A stretch of 64,000 nucleotides of DNA, from positions 300,451,561-300,515,560 of the forward strand of contig OW240916.1 in the NCBI GenBank assembly GCA_933207985.1, given 5' to 3'. This DNA comes from Pelobates cultripes (taxonomy: Eukaryota > Chordata > Amphibia > Anura > Pelobatidae). Made by a program: the position numbers and the translations under genes. Shown one piece after another: positions 47,168 through 58,244 of this stretch (positions are counted from its first letter, which is position 1; every line of letters begins with the position of its first letter). The notes under the pieces were generated by a model. It worked only from the letters and a program-made list of their open reading frames with translations. It was not told the DNA's origin and searched no databases.

Positions 47168-47654
47168 TGAAAGGTAAATCTGCTACTCTGGTGACTCGGT
47201 CCCTCTGGTCACTATTCTCCAACCCTCGATTGTCAGCTGAATATTCAGGGAAGATTTTTATGGAAGCGTATTAACCAGACACACACTTTTTGCTTTCCAT
47301 AATCTTCTGATCGTTTATTCAAGATTCGCTATATTTATACTATACTTGTCACGAATATTGGTTACAAAAGGTTACAAAAAGGTTACAAAAAGGTTACAAA
47401 AGATACATAAAAGAGGAAGTAGTTTCTGCTGTTACATTCAATAATCTAATCTTACAAAATATCACATATACATTGTGGTTAGGCATTTCCTGATACATAG
47501 AAACTGTCATAGCTTGTGACTTCCTTTCAATTATGTTTTGCAAGCAGTTCTGAAATACTGACAGATTAATTGTTTAACCCCTTAAGGACCAGATTTCTGG
47601 AATAAAAGGGAATCATGACATGTCATGTGTCCTTAAGGGGTCAATATTCCTTCA
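47168..47654 (-). repeat. 5' LTR of the endogenous retrovirus
   Basis: 487 bp, ending in TGAA...TTCA. On the minus strand TATAAATA (47339-47332) is followed 12 bases later by an intact AATAAA (47319-47314). The 63-bp U3 palindrome is at 47578-47640. The right flank CCAGC matches the left flank of the 3' LTR. Confidence 0.93.
47578..47640. repeat. 63-bp TTAA-flanked palindrome in U3 of the 5' LTR
   Basis: Starts CCCCTTAAGGACC and ends GTCCTTAAGGGG, with TTAA on the left and TCAA on the right. The termini are the same 12 bases that end the 1.96-kb TTAA element. Looks like a miniature of that element carried in the LTR. Confidence 0.7.
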
Positions 47655-48622
47655 CCAGCCACGCTGTGGAGTACTTGGACGCGTGTGATGGAGCATTGTC
47701 CTGCATGAAAATCATGTTTTTCTTGAAGGATGCAGACTTCTTCCTGTACCACTGCTTGAAGAAGGTGTCTTCCAGGAACTGGCAGTAGGACTAGGAGTTG
47801 AGCTTGACTCCATCCTCAACCCGAAAAGGCCCCACAAGCTCATCTTTGGTGATACCAGCCCAAACCAGTACTCCACCTCCACCTTGCTGGCGTCTGAGTC
47901 GGACTGGAGCTCTCTGCCCTTTACCAATCCAGCCACGGGCCCATCCATCTGGCCCATCAAGACTCACTCTCATTTCATCAGTCCATAAAACCTTAGAAAA
48001 ATCGGTCTTGAGATATTTCTTGGCCCAGTCTTGACGTTTCAGCTTGTGTGTCTTGTTCAGTGGTGGTCGTCTTTCAGCCTTTCTTACCTTGGCCATGTCT
48101 CTGAGTATTGCACACCTTGTGCTTTTGGGCACTCCAGTGATGTTGCAGCTCTGAAATATGGCCAAACTGGTGGCAAGTGGCATCGTGGCAGCTGCACGCT
48201 TGACTTTTCTCAGTTCATGGGCGGTTATTTTGCGCCTTGGTTTTTCCACACGCTTCTTGCGACCCTGTTGACTATTTTGAATGAAGCGCTTGATTGTTCG
48301 ATGATCACGCTTCAGAAGCTTTGCAATTTTAAGAGTGCTGCATCCCTCTGCAAGATATCTCACTATTTTTGACTTTTCTGAGCCTGTCAAGTCCTTCTTT
48401 TGACCCATTTTGGGAAAGGAAGTTGCCTAATAATTATGCACACCTGATATGGGGTGTTGATGTCATTAGACCACACCCCTTCTCATTACAGAGATGCACA
48501 TCACCTAATATGCTTAATTGGTAGTAGACTTTCGAGCCTATACAGCTTGGAGTAAGACAACATGCATAAAGAGGATGATGTGGTCAAAATACTCATTTGC
48601 CTAATAATTCTGCACTCCCTGT

Positions 48623-49644
48623 ATATATGTAGCGGAGAGGCAGTATAATCCACGATATCTCCGCTGGGTAAAAGGAACAACAAAGGATAATCCAGGGAAT
48701 CAGCATACAATAATCCCAACAGCACTGCAGGAACCCTTCCTTCCCAAGAACTAGACGACACATAGGCTGGGAGTCAACTGAGGTCTTTTAATTCAGCTCC
48801 ACAATTTATACAAGTCCCCATGCAAGGGGTTTCCTGAGTCCCTTCCCAGGGGCATTCCCAGAGGGGACTACATGGGGGACTTACAATACAGGACATTTCT
48901 CCCATCAGGCACTGCTGCACGAGAGGGATCCTCCCACTGGAATATACCGTTAAGTGGATTATCCCTCCGTGCAGCAGAACTCACAATTCACATTAAATTC
49001 AATAACTCTATGAATATCTGGTTCATTTAAACGAATGGACGTTTGGTAGATAGCTGAGGTCTGAGAGCATCATTCGTGAGATTACTGCTCAGATCCCAGC
49101 TAAAACAACTGAACGCCGCACGAAAAACACATTCACTAACACATAGCCTTAAAATACCGATTACATATAAGGGAACAAAATACCGAATGTCCTGGACCTC
49201 CCGAACGGTCTGGAGGCTCAGCGGTGTTCGCGCCGTCGAGTAGCCGTTTTTAGTTCCACGCGCTCGACGACCAAACACCGCTGAGGGAACAAAGGATCCA
49301 AGATGGCCGACCGCCGCATGGTCGGTAGTCGAACGACGGCCACCCAGGAGAGCCTCTAATTACCGATTGCAACATTGTTGCAATCGGTTAATAGGCGCCA
49401 CACGCCTCTAAGTGTGTGGGCTATTAAATGATATTTTGTTCGGTTCCTGAACGGCCCGCAAAGGTGCCGTTCGTGAAACGAAGGGAATCAGCTATCTGCG
49501 TTCGGCAGATAGCCCAGGCAGGCAATACATTATTAAGATTACATTACAGTACATGCTGGAACACACAATAGGAACCCCATACCGGCAACCCTTAAAGAGA
49601 CAGTACAGAAATAATGTCCAAGTGGCTAGGTTTGCCACAATATA
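48623..49644 (-). mobile_element. 1,012-bp solo LTR (member B), copy 2 only
   Basis: The LTR is 48628-49639. On the minus strand it begins TGTGGCAAACCTAGCCAC and ends CTCTCCGCTACA. It is flanked by ATATA on both sides (48623-48627, 49640-49644), a 5-bp duplication in an AT tract. It is related to member A by the TGTGGC..AACC start, CCGAAC/GTTCGG motifs and the stem-loop at 49217-49285. The poly(A) signal appears as AATTAAA (48793-48787). It lies five bases from the right end of the Tc1. Confidence 0.85.
49217..49285 (-). promoter_or_regulatory. conserved LTR stem-loop (member B)
   Basis: CTCAGCGGTGTT pairs with AAACACCGCTGAG outside. GTCGAG pairs with CTCGAC inside, around GTGGAACTAAAAACGG on the minus strand. 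Outer stem and loop core are kept; the inner stem differs from A but still pairs. Confidence 0.65.
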
Positions 49645-49664
49645 TATATCAAAATACACTGAGA

Positions 49665-49667
49665 ATG

Positions 49668-49702
<35 letters not shown>
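49665..49702. repeat. (TA)n microsatellite in the TTAA element, copy 2
   Basis: Counterpart of the second TA array at 13639-13682. Confidence 0.9.
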
Positions 49703-49715
<13 letters not shown>

Positions 49716-49972
49716 ATAATATGAAATATGCATATGTCCATATTCAAAATTATATCAATAATTTCATAAATACACATGTAGATTTCAAATATATAAATAT
49801 GTATATATATTTAAATTCTATGTGCATATTTATGTAATATTTTTATATAATTAAGTAATTTTATTGATTGCAATTTGAAGGACCTGCCTGACAACACAGG
49901 CCGAAAGTTCAGAAAATTTAATTTGCTAAAATTGTGTTTAACTCTGTAACTTTCTATGATGCCCTAAAACAT

Positions 49973-50202
49973 GTACATGGGGGTACTGCTTTACTCAAGA
50001 GACTTCGCTGAACACAAATATTAGTGTTTCAAAACAGTAAAACATACCACAGCGATGATATTGTCAGTGAAAGGGACGTTTGTTGCATTTTTCACACTCA
50101 ACAGCACTTTCACTGATGATATTGTTGTGATACGTTTTACTGTTTTGAAACACTAATATTTGTGTTCAGTGAAGTCTCCTGAGTATAACAGTACCCCCAT
50201 GT
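49973..50202. repeat. long inverted repeat in the TTAA element, copy 2
   Basis: Counterpart of 13948-14177, arms preserved. Confidence 0.85.
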
Positions 50203-50971
50203 AGAGGTTTTTTACATTGAAATTTGCCAGATTGGTTATGTTGCCTTAGAGAGCGTATGGTAGCCCAGGTATGAGAATTACCCCCATGATGACATACCAT
50301 TTGCAAAAGAAGACAACCCAAGGTATTGCAAACAGGGTATGTTCAGCCTTCTCTAGTAGCCACTTAGTCACAAACACTGGCCAAAATTAGTGTTCATAAT
50401 AGTTTTTTGCATTTTTAACACACAAACAAATATAAATGCTAACTTTGGTCAGTGTTTCTGACTAAGTGGCTACTAAAAAAGACTGGACATATCCCATATT
50501 GAATACTGTCTACTTAAAAAAATTATGTATATGTGAGGTGTGATTCGGAGATTTATGACAGATAACAGTGTTACAATGTCACTATAGATAAATTTTGAAA
50601 ATATATATTTTGAAACAGCAATTTCCTACTTGTACTTATAGCCCTATAACTTGCACACAAAAAAGAAGCAAAAAAGCAGGTAAACACTGGATGTTTTTAA
50701 ACTCAGGACAAAATTTTTAATCTATTTAGCAGTTTTTTCATTAGCTTCTGTAGCTAAGTAAAAGATGTTTCAAGTAAAAGTCCAAAAACATGTTTTTTTT
50801 TCACCATATTTTATTTATTTTTTAAAGTCAGATATATGACATGATACAAATAATGGTATGTAAAGAAAGTACTTCTTGTCCTGAAAAAAACAATATATAA
50901 TTTGTATGGGAACCATGGGAGCTCTGGTCCTTAATGTACAACATGGCCAAAACAGTCCGGTCCTTAAGGGG

Positions 50972-52043
50972 TTAAATGATATAATGCCTCCTACATTTTG
51001 CTGCACTGTTTTTAAAGTCTGGTGTATAGGTTATCTAGGAAAAAAAAACTATAAAACAGCTGATTTAGGTGTTCTGAACATGGGTAGGCAGACAAACCTT
51101 TAAGCTATGCACAAACTCAGTTATTCTCTAAACCAGTGGTCCCCTAACATGTCATCACAACCCAGCAACACTCCAGGTTTAGCAGTATCTCCATTGGAAT
51201 TAAAAATGGAAATTCATGGTGATGGGCCATGAGGACTGGTTTGGTAATAAATGCACCGTAAATTGTTGGGAATTCATTAGTGAATTCACCAGTGAAAGCA
51301 ACATGTTTGGAACAGTGACGTCTAAAGGTCTACAAGGGATGAGCTCAACAACATAGGAATCACCAAGGTGTCAATTGAGCCCCCTTAAAAACACTGGAAT
51401 TACTTCAGAAGGACAGTGAAAAACAAGCAAGGATACGTCCAACCAGATGTGAAATTAACAAGAGGTGGACCGCTATCAAAGAAAAAAATTAACACTTAGC
51501 AAGAAATGATCCATATGATGCCAATTCTATTCAAAGTAAAGAGAATAACCCAATCCCAAAATAACACCCTCACAACGGAGAAACAAATCAGTCACAGTAA
51601 CAATGACCATTAAGGAACAGCCATCAGTGGCATCCACAGAACCCTTACCATGATATCCCTTCCCACCCACAAAATAAAAAGGAGAGACACAATTCTGCAC
51701 AGGAGTAGCTGCAATGACAACAGGCTGTTCTGATGGCTGACATCTGTCTAGTGGATAAACAACATGCTGCTTCCAGCAGATAACTCAACATACACCACTG
51801 TCTACACAGGAACAGGTGAGATTGGTACAGCAGCATCAAATTGTGGCAGAGGTTCCTCATGCTATCCACACTTATCTAGCACCTTTATCTATAGCAGACA
51901 TTGATAAACATAATGTGAATTAACAAATGAAAATCACCTGCTCCAAAGAGAAGATACTTCTTATATAATATACAACTCAACAAGCAGCATAAAGCATTAC
52001 AGAAATACCATAGCACTAGGAATATATGCATGTATATTCTGCT
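50972..52043. other. AT-rich DNA, counterpart of 14934-15978
   Basis: Nothing recognised. It ends at the point where copy 1 has its extra 219 bp. Confidence 0.45.
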
Positions 52044-52461
52044 ACCTATGTGGTTAGGGTTAGAAATATAGATTATACTCACCTTATAGCCCTCGTCTTA
52101 CCAATTTCCGTGATGCTGGTCCTGCCTCCTTGGCTGAGATCTTTAATCTTTTAGCCAATCCAATGCTTCCACGTTAACATTGTGAGGCTAATTCACATGC
52201 ACAGCAAATCGCTGAGTTGCAATCTCTTTATACAGATGTATTGATTTAATGTATCTCTAAGGGTAGGGTTTGGCATTCCCATGCAGATTGTGGAGATGTT
52301 AAAGATCTTGCAAGACCTCATCCAAGAAGTCCCTTTGGTAGGTGTCCACCAAAGGTGGACCTTGGCAGCGTTTACACTGCCTACCTTTCAGGGACAGGCA
52401 CTAGGCACTAGAACTATTGCATTAAGCTGTAGTGTTTCTGGTAACTATAGTGTCCCTTTAA
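52044..52461. mobile_element. T2-like element with intact right end, copy 2
   Basis: Ends GTAACTATAGTGTCCCTTTAA at 52461, the expected T2-type terminus that copy 1 has lost. The left boundary is uncertain. Confidence 0.55.
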
Positions 52462-53723
52462 GTCAGTGTACTCACTCCTTCATGTGGGAAATGCAGGATG
52501 GTCCATTACTTGAATGTAAATAACTTTAAAAAAACTAATTTAAAGCTCCTCAAATCCTTATGTAAATGGAGCAACCCCTATTTCTCAAAGTAAGGTTGTT
52601 AAAATCCAGCCATATAGGAAAAGCAATTGCAATTACCATCAAGAATACAACAATCACAGCATTTTATTCAGATCAGCATTTGAATGAAACACTGATTTTC
52701 AGTTTTGCTTTTCAGGTGTTTTTAAGAGAATGAAGAAAGCCACTCTCGATACCTGCAAATCCTACATAATAAACCAAAGAGAACAGAGCAACAATATAAG
52801 AGGGTTATTAGTGAGAAACAGATTGATTAGGACTGAAACAAAATATAATCAATTACTGTCTCACTAATATGCCTGGAGTGCTGGGACATGTTTATTCTAT
52901 CATGATAACAACAATCCAAGAATAGACCACTCTTTAATCTTCATCCTCATTTTTTTTCTATTTTTCATTAGAAACCATTCAACTGTGAAGTTTTTTTGTC
53001 TTATCTTTAATTATAAGATAATAATTGTGCTTTAATTAAAATGATCTATTTTCAGCAAAATACTGATACTATGAGGTTAGTGATGTTAAGTCCAGTAAAA
53101 TAGCATATTGTGATGCTGCCTTTGCATTTAGAACACGAATGTACATGTGTTACATGTATCTGCTAATAATGCTATTTCACGTTATGATATAGCACATCGC
53201 ATTGGCAGTAAGAAGAGATGACTTGTAGTTGATCGATTAAGGTTTTAGTTGAAATTTAAATGTGATAGTGGAGGGGGTGAAACAAGGCTCAATCATGTTG
53301 CATGTGTCAGCAGACATTTTGTATTGCCTTGACCTCCTTGTTAGTTGTAATGAATAAATATGCGTGGTCAATTTTAGGTTCAAAAGTTGGTTTCAGAACT
53401 CTATGGTAAATTTCTTTCAATAAGTTAACTAGATCAGAGTTCCTTAGTTCCTGCAAAAACAAAATATTTTGTAGACAAATCATGAAAGTTTAATATGAAA
53501 TATTCTATGAGGTATAAAATATACTGAAACTATGTGATGGCTATTGAATAACCATGTTATGTTTCTGCAGGTCTATCTCACTTCATCTCATCTCAATCAG
53601 GACCAGGGTTGTTGTGTGGGTGTAATATGACTACACTACTCAACCTCATCTTGGCATTACATACCACCTAAAAGACGGAGTGATAGGATATTTTGTTCCT
53701 GAAATGGAATAACTTGTGGAGCA
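52462..53723. other. AT-rich DNA, counterpart of 16601-17990
   Basis: Nothing recognised. It lacks the 153 bp found in copy 1 at 16860-17012. Confidence 0.45.
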
Positions 53724-53843
53724 CCAATAGATAGAGATGTCGCGAACCGTTCGCGAACTTCCGGCGAACGGCTTGCTGCGGTTCGCCACGAACCGTTCAC
53801 GGCGAGCTCCAGTCAGCTCCAGCAGACCCTCCCTACCAATAGA
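53724..53843. mobile_element. 104-bp hAT MITE fragment, copy 2 only
   Basis: The insert 53732-53835 begins TAGAGATGTCGCGAACCGTT and is flanked by CCAATAGA on both sides (53724-53731, 53836-53843), an 8-bp hAT-type duplication. Copy 1 has a single site (CCAGTAGA, near 17996). Its left arm resembles the arms of the 371-bp MITE at 6410-6780 (GATGTC, GCGAACCGTTCGCGAAC). The right half is internally deleted. Confidence 0.8.
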
Positions 53844-56679
53844 TGAAAGGGTACAGTCTATTGCCCTATGACATTGGGAATGTCTATTTTAGCATAGATG
53901 TCACCTATAATGGTAAGTCACTTGTGTGATTGTGAAGAAATGGATACATTTGGGGTAGTTTTGGTAATATATGTAGCACATCAGGTAAGATCTTGTATAA
54001 TTCTGAGTAGGGATACTCCAAAGGTCAATCCAGTGTTTGCATGGACAAAACCAAATGCCAGGAAGTGAAACATTAATTAAAACATTTGCAGTTTGGTTAG
54101 GATGTAGTATTTTGCCAAGTGGAAAATGTCAATGACAATGACTTTATCTTTGGTAATTTCATACAGATTGACCCTTGAGCAGTATAACAGGGCCTGTTAG
54201 CCTTCCTCCAATCTGTTCTCTTTTTGGCTGGTGGTGGCACAGAGGACTTAAATGTAGCAAGAGTAAAGTTGGCAACAGCAGCATTCCAGACAATATTGTG
54301 GATAATTAAATGATGCATGCCCTGTTAATGGGTTAATTCAAATTGGCAATTAAAATCCAATTTGATGCATTTACTAATATGTAGAGATTTATGTGCCAGA
54401 AAATAGGTCTGAAATCCTGTTTGGCAATGTTTCTGCATGTCCACAAATCTTACACCTGTCCTAAGTACTTGTAGGATTTGTGCCAAAAATAAATTATATT
54501 CATAAATATGAATTTTTCTCATGTAAATCACTTGGCCTATCTATTAAATATAACCCAGCATTGCAGTTTGTATCTCTAAGTAGCACAAAGAAGATTTGAT
54601 GCCGTAGAATTGCATTTGCTAGTAAATTGTAAGTCATTTTCGTGTGTGTGTGTATGTGTGTGTGTCCCTGAATGCGTTTTACTCCATGTGTGTATTTTCA
54701 TATTTTATTTCTGTGCAGAAGCAGAAAGACCTATGAGTGTTTATGCCATCTTTGATTATATTGATAATCATGAGAAGTTCCAATAAACAGCATATTATTA
54801 GATTTAGAAAGTACCAACAAACTCTATAACAATTTATTTTAGCTTAAAAGTTGAACCTAGAATTTTATAGACAAAAAAATAAATAATCATTCAACATTCT
54901 ATATAGCTGAAAACATTCACATTTTGATTAATTATACTTTAAATAAATACAGCATAACAGGGTAATGTTTGGATCTGTGAATGTTTGATTATTTTGCCAT
55001 GATTGCATTTTTAGATGCATTCACCGGCTGTCTTTCTTTAAAAGTATCAGGTGTGTTACCTAGCGCTTAGCAATTTAATTCTAACAAGTGAACTTGATTT
55101 GTTAATTTGTTGCTAGGAATGCAAAAAGGTTCAATGAATTCTAATTATCACATCCAGTGTTAACAATTTGTCCAAAGCAGATGACATTCTTTAGAAGTGA
55201 ATCAAATATGAATGCAGCTTGCAATCTTTTAAACTTTGTATTTATTTATTAATTATTTGAATGAATTGAAGAATAGAATTACATCCATACTACAATAAAA
55301 CACATAAAATAGGGCTGTGTATTAGAGAAATCAGACATCACAAACACCGGTTCAGTAATATTTCAATGAAGTCAATAAAGCTGCTTACAGGCGAAACTTC
55401 TAGCACAGTCGAACAGACACATCTGAGCTAAGCTCCGCTATAAACGTTCAGTTTTTACAAACGCTCTTTTTTCAAAGATCTAACTGCCAGAACTGGCCCA
55501 GTTTTTCAGTCCTCTTTGTGAACAGCATGGGGTAAATCTCCAAAAAGAAAAAGATTAATCCCGCTGAAGGGGCACAATCTTTTCATGCGCCTCTAGAATC
55601 CAAAATATTGTGGCTTATAATGTACTATCTTTCTCTTTCGAGGATGGCACGGTGAACTCCCTTCCCTCTGAAAAAGGAAGTTCCTCAAAATGGATCCAGT
55701 TGACACCTGCTTTGTCAATTGTTAAACAACAAGAGGGCAGTTATCAAAATCTGTTCAAAGTTATGGTGATTAAGAAAACTATTGTAGGCATCCATGACAC
55801 CATGACACTAGGAATGCAAAGCTGCAACATTTACAAGAAGCCTATTCTGTCCTGATATATAAATAATGGACACCTAGAAGATGGTAGCATTCCTAAGAAT
55901 GAAGTGTAGTCCTCTGCATTGAGTTTCACCTCACTCACAAAATATAAATAATAAATGGAAAAAATGGTTTTGCTCAATTTTCAGCAATGAGATCCAGTCC
56001 ATCATATTTTCTGAAGTATTCATTGTTTAATATTCATATTATTGTCATAATAATTCTTATCTAAAAGATGCTTATGTTCCTTGTATTAGTTGTGGTCATC
56101 ATATTGCACTTTGACCATAGAGTGAGTGTATTATTTTGGGTACATATATAGTTGTTTAGCTAACCTTCCTTTTTAAGTTTATTGGGAGGGTTGGTGTGTT
56201 AACTTTTATTTCCGTTTGATAGGGGTTTTATTTAATTGTCCTCTGTTGGAAAAGATGATATATTTTGACTCTTCCATGTAAGCTTCTATTTGACCTTTTT
56301 TGTGATGCTTTGTTTATTGTTATTTTTTGTGATGGTGGTGGGATGTTTCCTAAGATTCCCGGCACTGGAGGGGTTTGTTTTAGTCTTCTCCATTTCAACT
56401 ATTTGGGGCCTACCTTGATTGAGGTAGAGTATGAGCTCATATCATTAGGTTGAGTTTGGAATGGTCTGCAAGAGGGGTATTTTTGTATATTATAGCATTA
56501 AATAAAGGGTTTTTTTACATTGGATTGGACCCGTTGTATTTTTATTCCTTTAAAAAATAAATGTATCTCCATGTTTGAATAATTCATGCTATTTATTGTT
56601 TGGGAGATTTACACCACATGAATGAGAAACTGAGCAGGGGATGCTGTGCTTATAAAGCAATGGCTGATATTACTGTGAG
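53844..56679. other. AT-rich DNA, counterpart of about 18000-20825
   Basis: Nothing recognised. Confidence 0.45.
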
Positions 56680-57044
56680 TAGTGCCTGCAAAAAGTGTCT
56701 CTTTCATTATTGTATTTCAGTCCGTCATACCAACACTTCTTCTTGTCCAATCCAATGCTTCCCATAGAGGAGCCTTGCGGATGAAAAGCACATGCGCAAC
56801 TAGCTCGGCACTCCTTCAAATCAAATGGATATTAGTTGTGAGAACCGAGTTTGACTTGGTTCTCACAGCGAAAGTGCCTCTAGTGGCTGTTAGGAACACT
56901 GCTAATAGAGGTGTATTTAACCGTGCAATGTAAGCATTGCAATCCCTACTAAATGTTTTACAGTGCAAGGTAAAACTAAGGGACCTCTGCACTCAGATCA
57001 CTTAATTGGATGAAGTGGCCAGGGTGTCTATGGTAGTCCTTTAA
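56680..57044. mobile_element. T2-like element fragment, copy 2
   Basis: Counterpart of 20826-21190. Confidence 0.5.
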
Positions 57045-58109
57045 AATAAGTGGGATAACAGACTCTGTGAATGCGTGTGAACGTCCCTGTTTTATTAGGA
57101 GACTACTATTCTCTATCCTGCCTCATAAGTTTTGTAAGACCTGTGTTTAGGCTGGAATTTGTTATCTCTCTTGCCTCTTCCAAGTGCCTAGGATTTACAT
57201 TGAGGGATGCTATAGTCCAATGCCAATCTCTTACCAATATGAATATTATCCTGTCTCCTGTGATGAACAAAACACAAAATAGCTAGCAGGTTGAATTTAA
57301 CCATCGCACATTTTACTAGGATCTGAGTTGTTCCACTTTACAATGAAGATGCATGATGAATCACCTCACTGCATAGCTCAAAGACTCTGGAATTGCCTTC
57401 TATTGGAGTATACCTAGATCTCTTATCATGGAGTAGAGGAGGAGTGATACAAAGGCTCACATGAAAAGCCACCTTCTACCTACCATTTTTTGGACATATA
57501 TTGCTGGTCACAACTGAGACAGGTACATAGGGTTCCTGATGTTTGGGAGTTCAATGACATTGCTCCTCTCATTCCTCAAGCCCCCTCTGAATGTATTTGT
57601 GGCCATTTAGGCTTGTTATATGGGCAGATGGCCAAACGTAGGAGGACTGTTTTCTACCCCATGCTTGAATGCCATATAAGTATTGTATAAGTATGATCGT
57701 TTTCTTCTGACAATTATTTATAATTATTGCATTGCTGATAGTTGCTATTTTCTTTCCTCGCCCAAATTTCGGGGTTATTGCCCCAAATACATTTTGACAT
57801 ATTCCTGCCCTACAACTCATGTACATTTAAGCCTGTGATAAGGCTTGATTTTGAAGGCTAAATGTGTATTCATGCATAGTATACTTAAAATGTGTATGTT
57901 TTTTGTTTTTTTATTACTGTTTTGCTAATATTCACAAACTATTATTTTATTTAATCTTGTTTAATCATCCATTAGAAATAGAATTTGAAAAATAAACAAA
58001 TAAAGCTGTTTACAAAGGCAATACAGCTATGAGACACATACCGTTCACTTGAAAAAAAACAGACCTGCCATTGTGCCTCCTACTCATTTTTTTTAAAAGT
58101 GACTAATCC
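57045..58109. other. AT-rich DNA, counterpart of 21191-22260
   Basis: Nothing recognised. Confidence 0.45.
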
Positions 58110-58244
58110 AGGATTCCCCATTCTCCGGCCATCCAGATGTTGCTGAACTACAACTCCCATGATTCTCAGCCTATCTATTTCATTCATAGAATCATGGGAG
58201 TTGTAAGTCAGCAACATCTGTAGGGCCGGAGTTTGGGGAAGCCT
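58110..58244. mobile_element. 135-bp palindromic MITE-like element, copy 2
   Basis: Counterpart of 22261-22395. Confidence 0.7.

Larger units (their letters stand above)
41738..47659 (-). mobile_element. endogenous retrovirus with two LTRs and env only
   Basis: The provirus 41743-47654 (5.9 kb, minus strand) is flanked by CCAGC on both sides (41738-41742, 47655-47659), a 5-bp target duplication. In transcription order: 5' LTR (47654-47168), primer binding site (47164-47147), about 3.2 kb without a recognisable gene, env (43891-42474), polypurine tract (42241-42230), 3' LTR (42229-41743). A complete gammaretrovirus-like provirus is usually 8-10 kb, so gag-pol appears deleted or replaced. It sits inside the Tc1 transposase gene. 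LTRs differ at about 15 of 487 sites. Confidence 0.93.
41475..48408 (-). pseudogene. Tc1 transposase (DD37E), broken by one stop and a retroviral insertion
   Basis: The start is ATG at 48408 (MGQKKDLTGSEKSKIVRYLAEG). It has an HTH with TIKRFIQNSQQG, a basic RKKR/RRK linker, the first Asp in VLWTDEMRVS, a Gly-rich GGGGVLVWAG segment, the second Asp in FMQDNAPSH (about 47700) and Glu in NPIENLWS (about 41660). Counting across the retrovirus and allowing for the 5-bp duplication, 37 residues lie between the second Asp and the Glu, so DD37E and not the usual DD34E. A single in-frame TAG at 47791-47793 ends the first frame, and the frame resumes directly after it. The retrovirus splits the gene between the second Asp and the Glu. 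The C-terminal part ends at 41475. Otherwise the frame looks well preserved, so the element was young when broken. Confidence 0.9.
41146..48623 (-). mobile_element. Tc1/mariner transposon (DD37E type), interrupted by a retrovirus
   Basis: The element is 41148-48621. It starts CAGGGAGTGCAGAATTATTA and ends with the inverted copy, flanked by TA (41146-41147, 48622-48623). Inner copies GTGCATAATTATTAGGCAAC (41336-41355) and its complement (from about 48422) make an IR/DR structure. Removing the retrovirus and its 5-bp duplication leaves about 1.56 kb, the normal size of a Tc1 element. The transposase is on the minus strand. Absence from copy 1 shows it arrived after the two copies separated. Confidence 0.92.
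40663..50971. mobile_element. TTAA-type DNA element, copy 2, host of the nested insertions
   Basis: Same termini as 12974-14933: CCCCTTAAGGAC at 40663 and GTCCTTAAGGGG ending 50971, then TTAA. Its own sequence is 40663-41147 and 49645-50971; the rest is inserted Tc1, retrovirus and solo LTR. Near the left end copy 2 lacks two short segments found in copy 1, including a GC-rich hairpin (about 13076-13120). Confidence 0.65.

Noticed and set aside
48031..48372. 113-codon plus-strand frame
   Set aside because: Antisense shadow of the DD37E Tc1 transposase.
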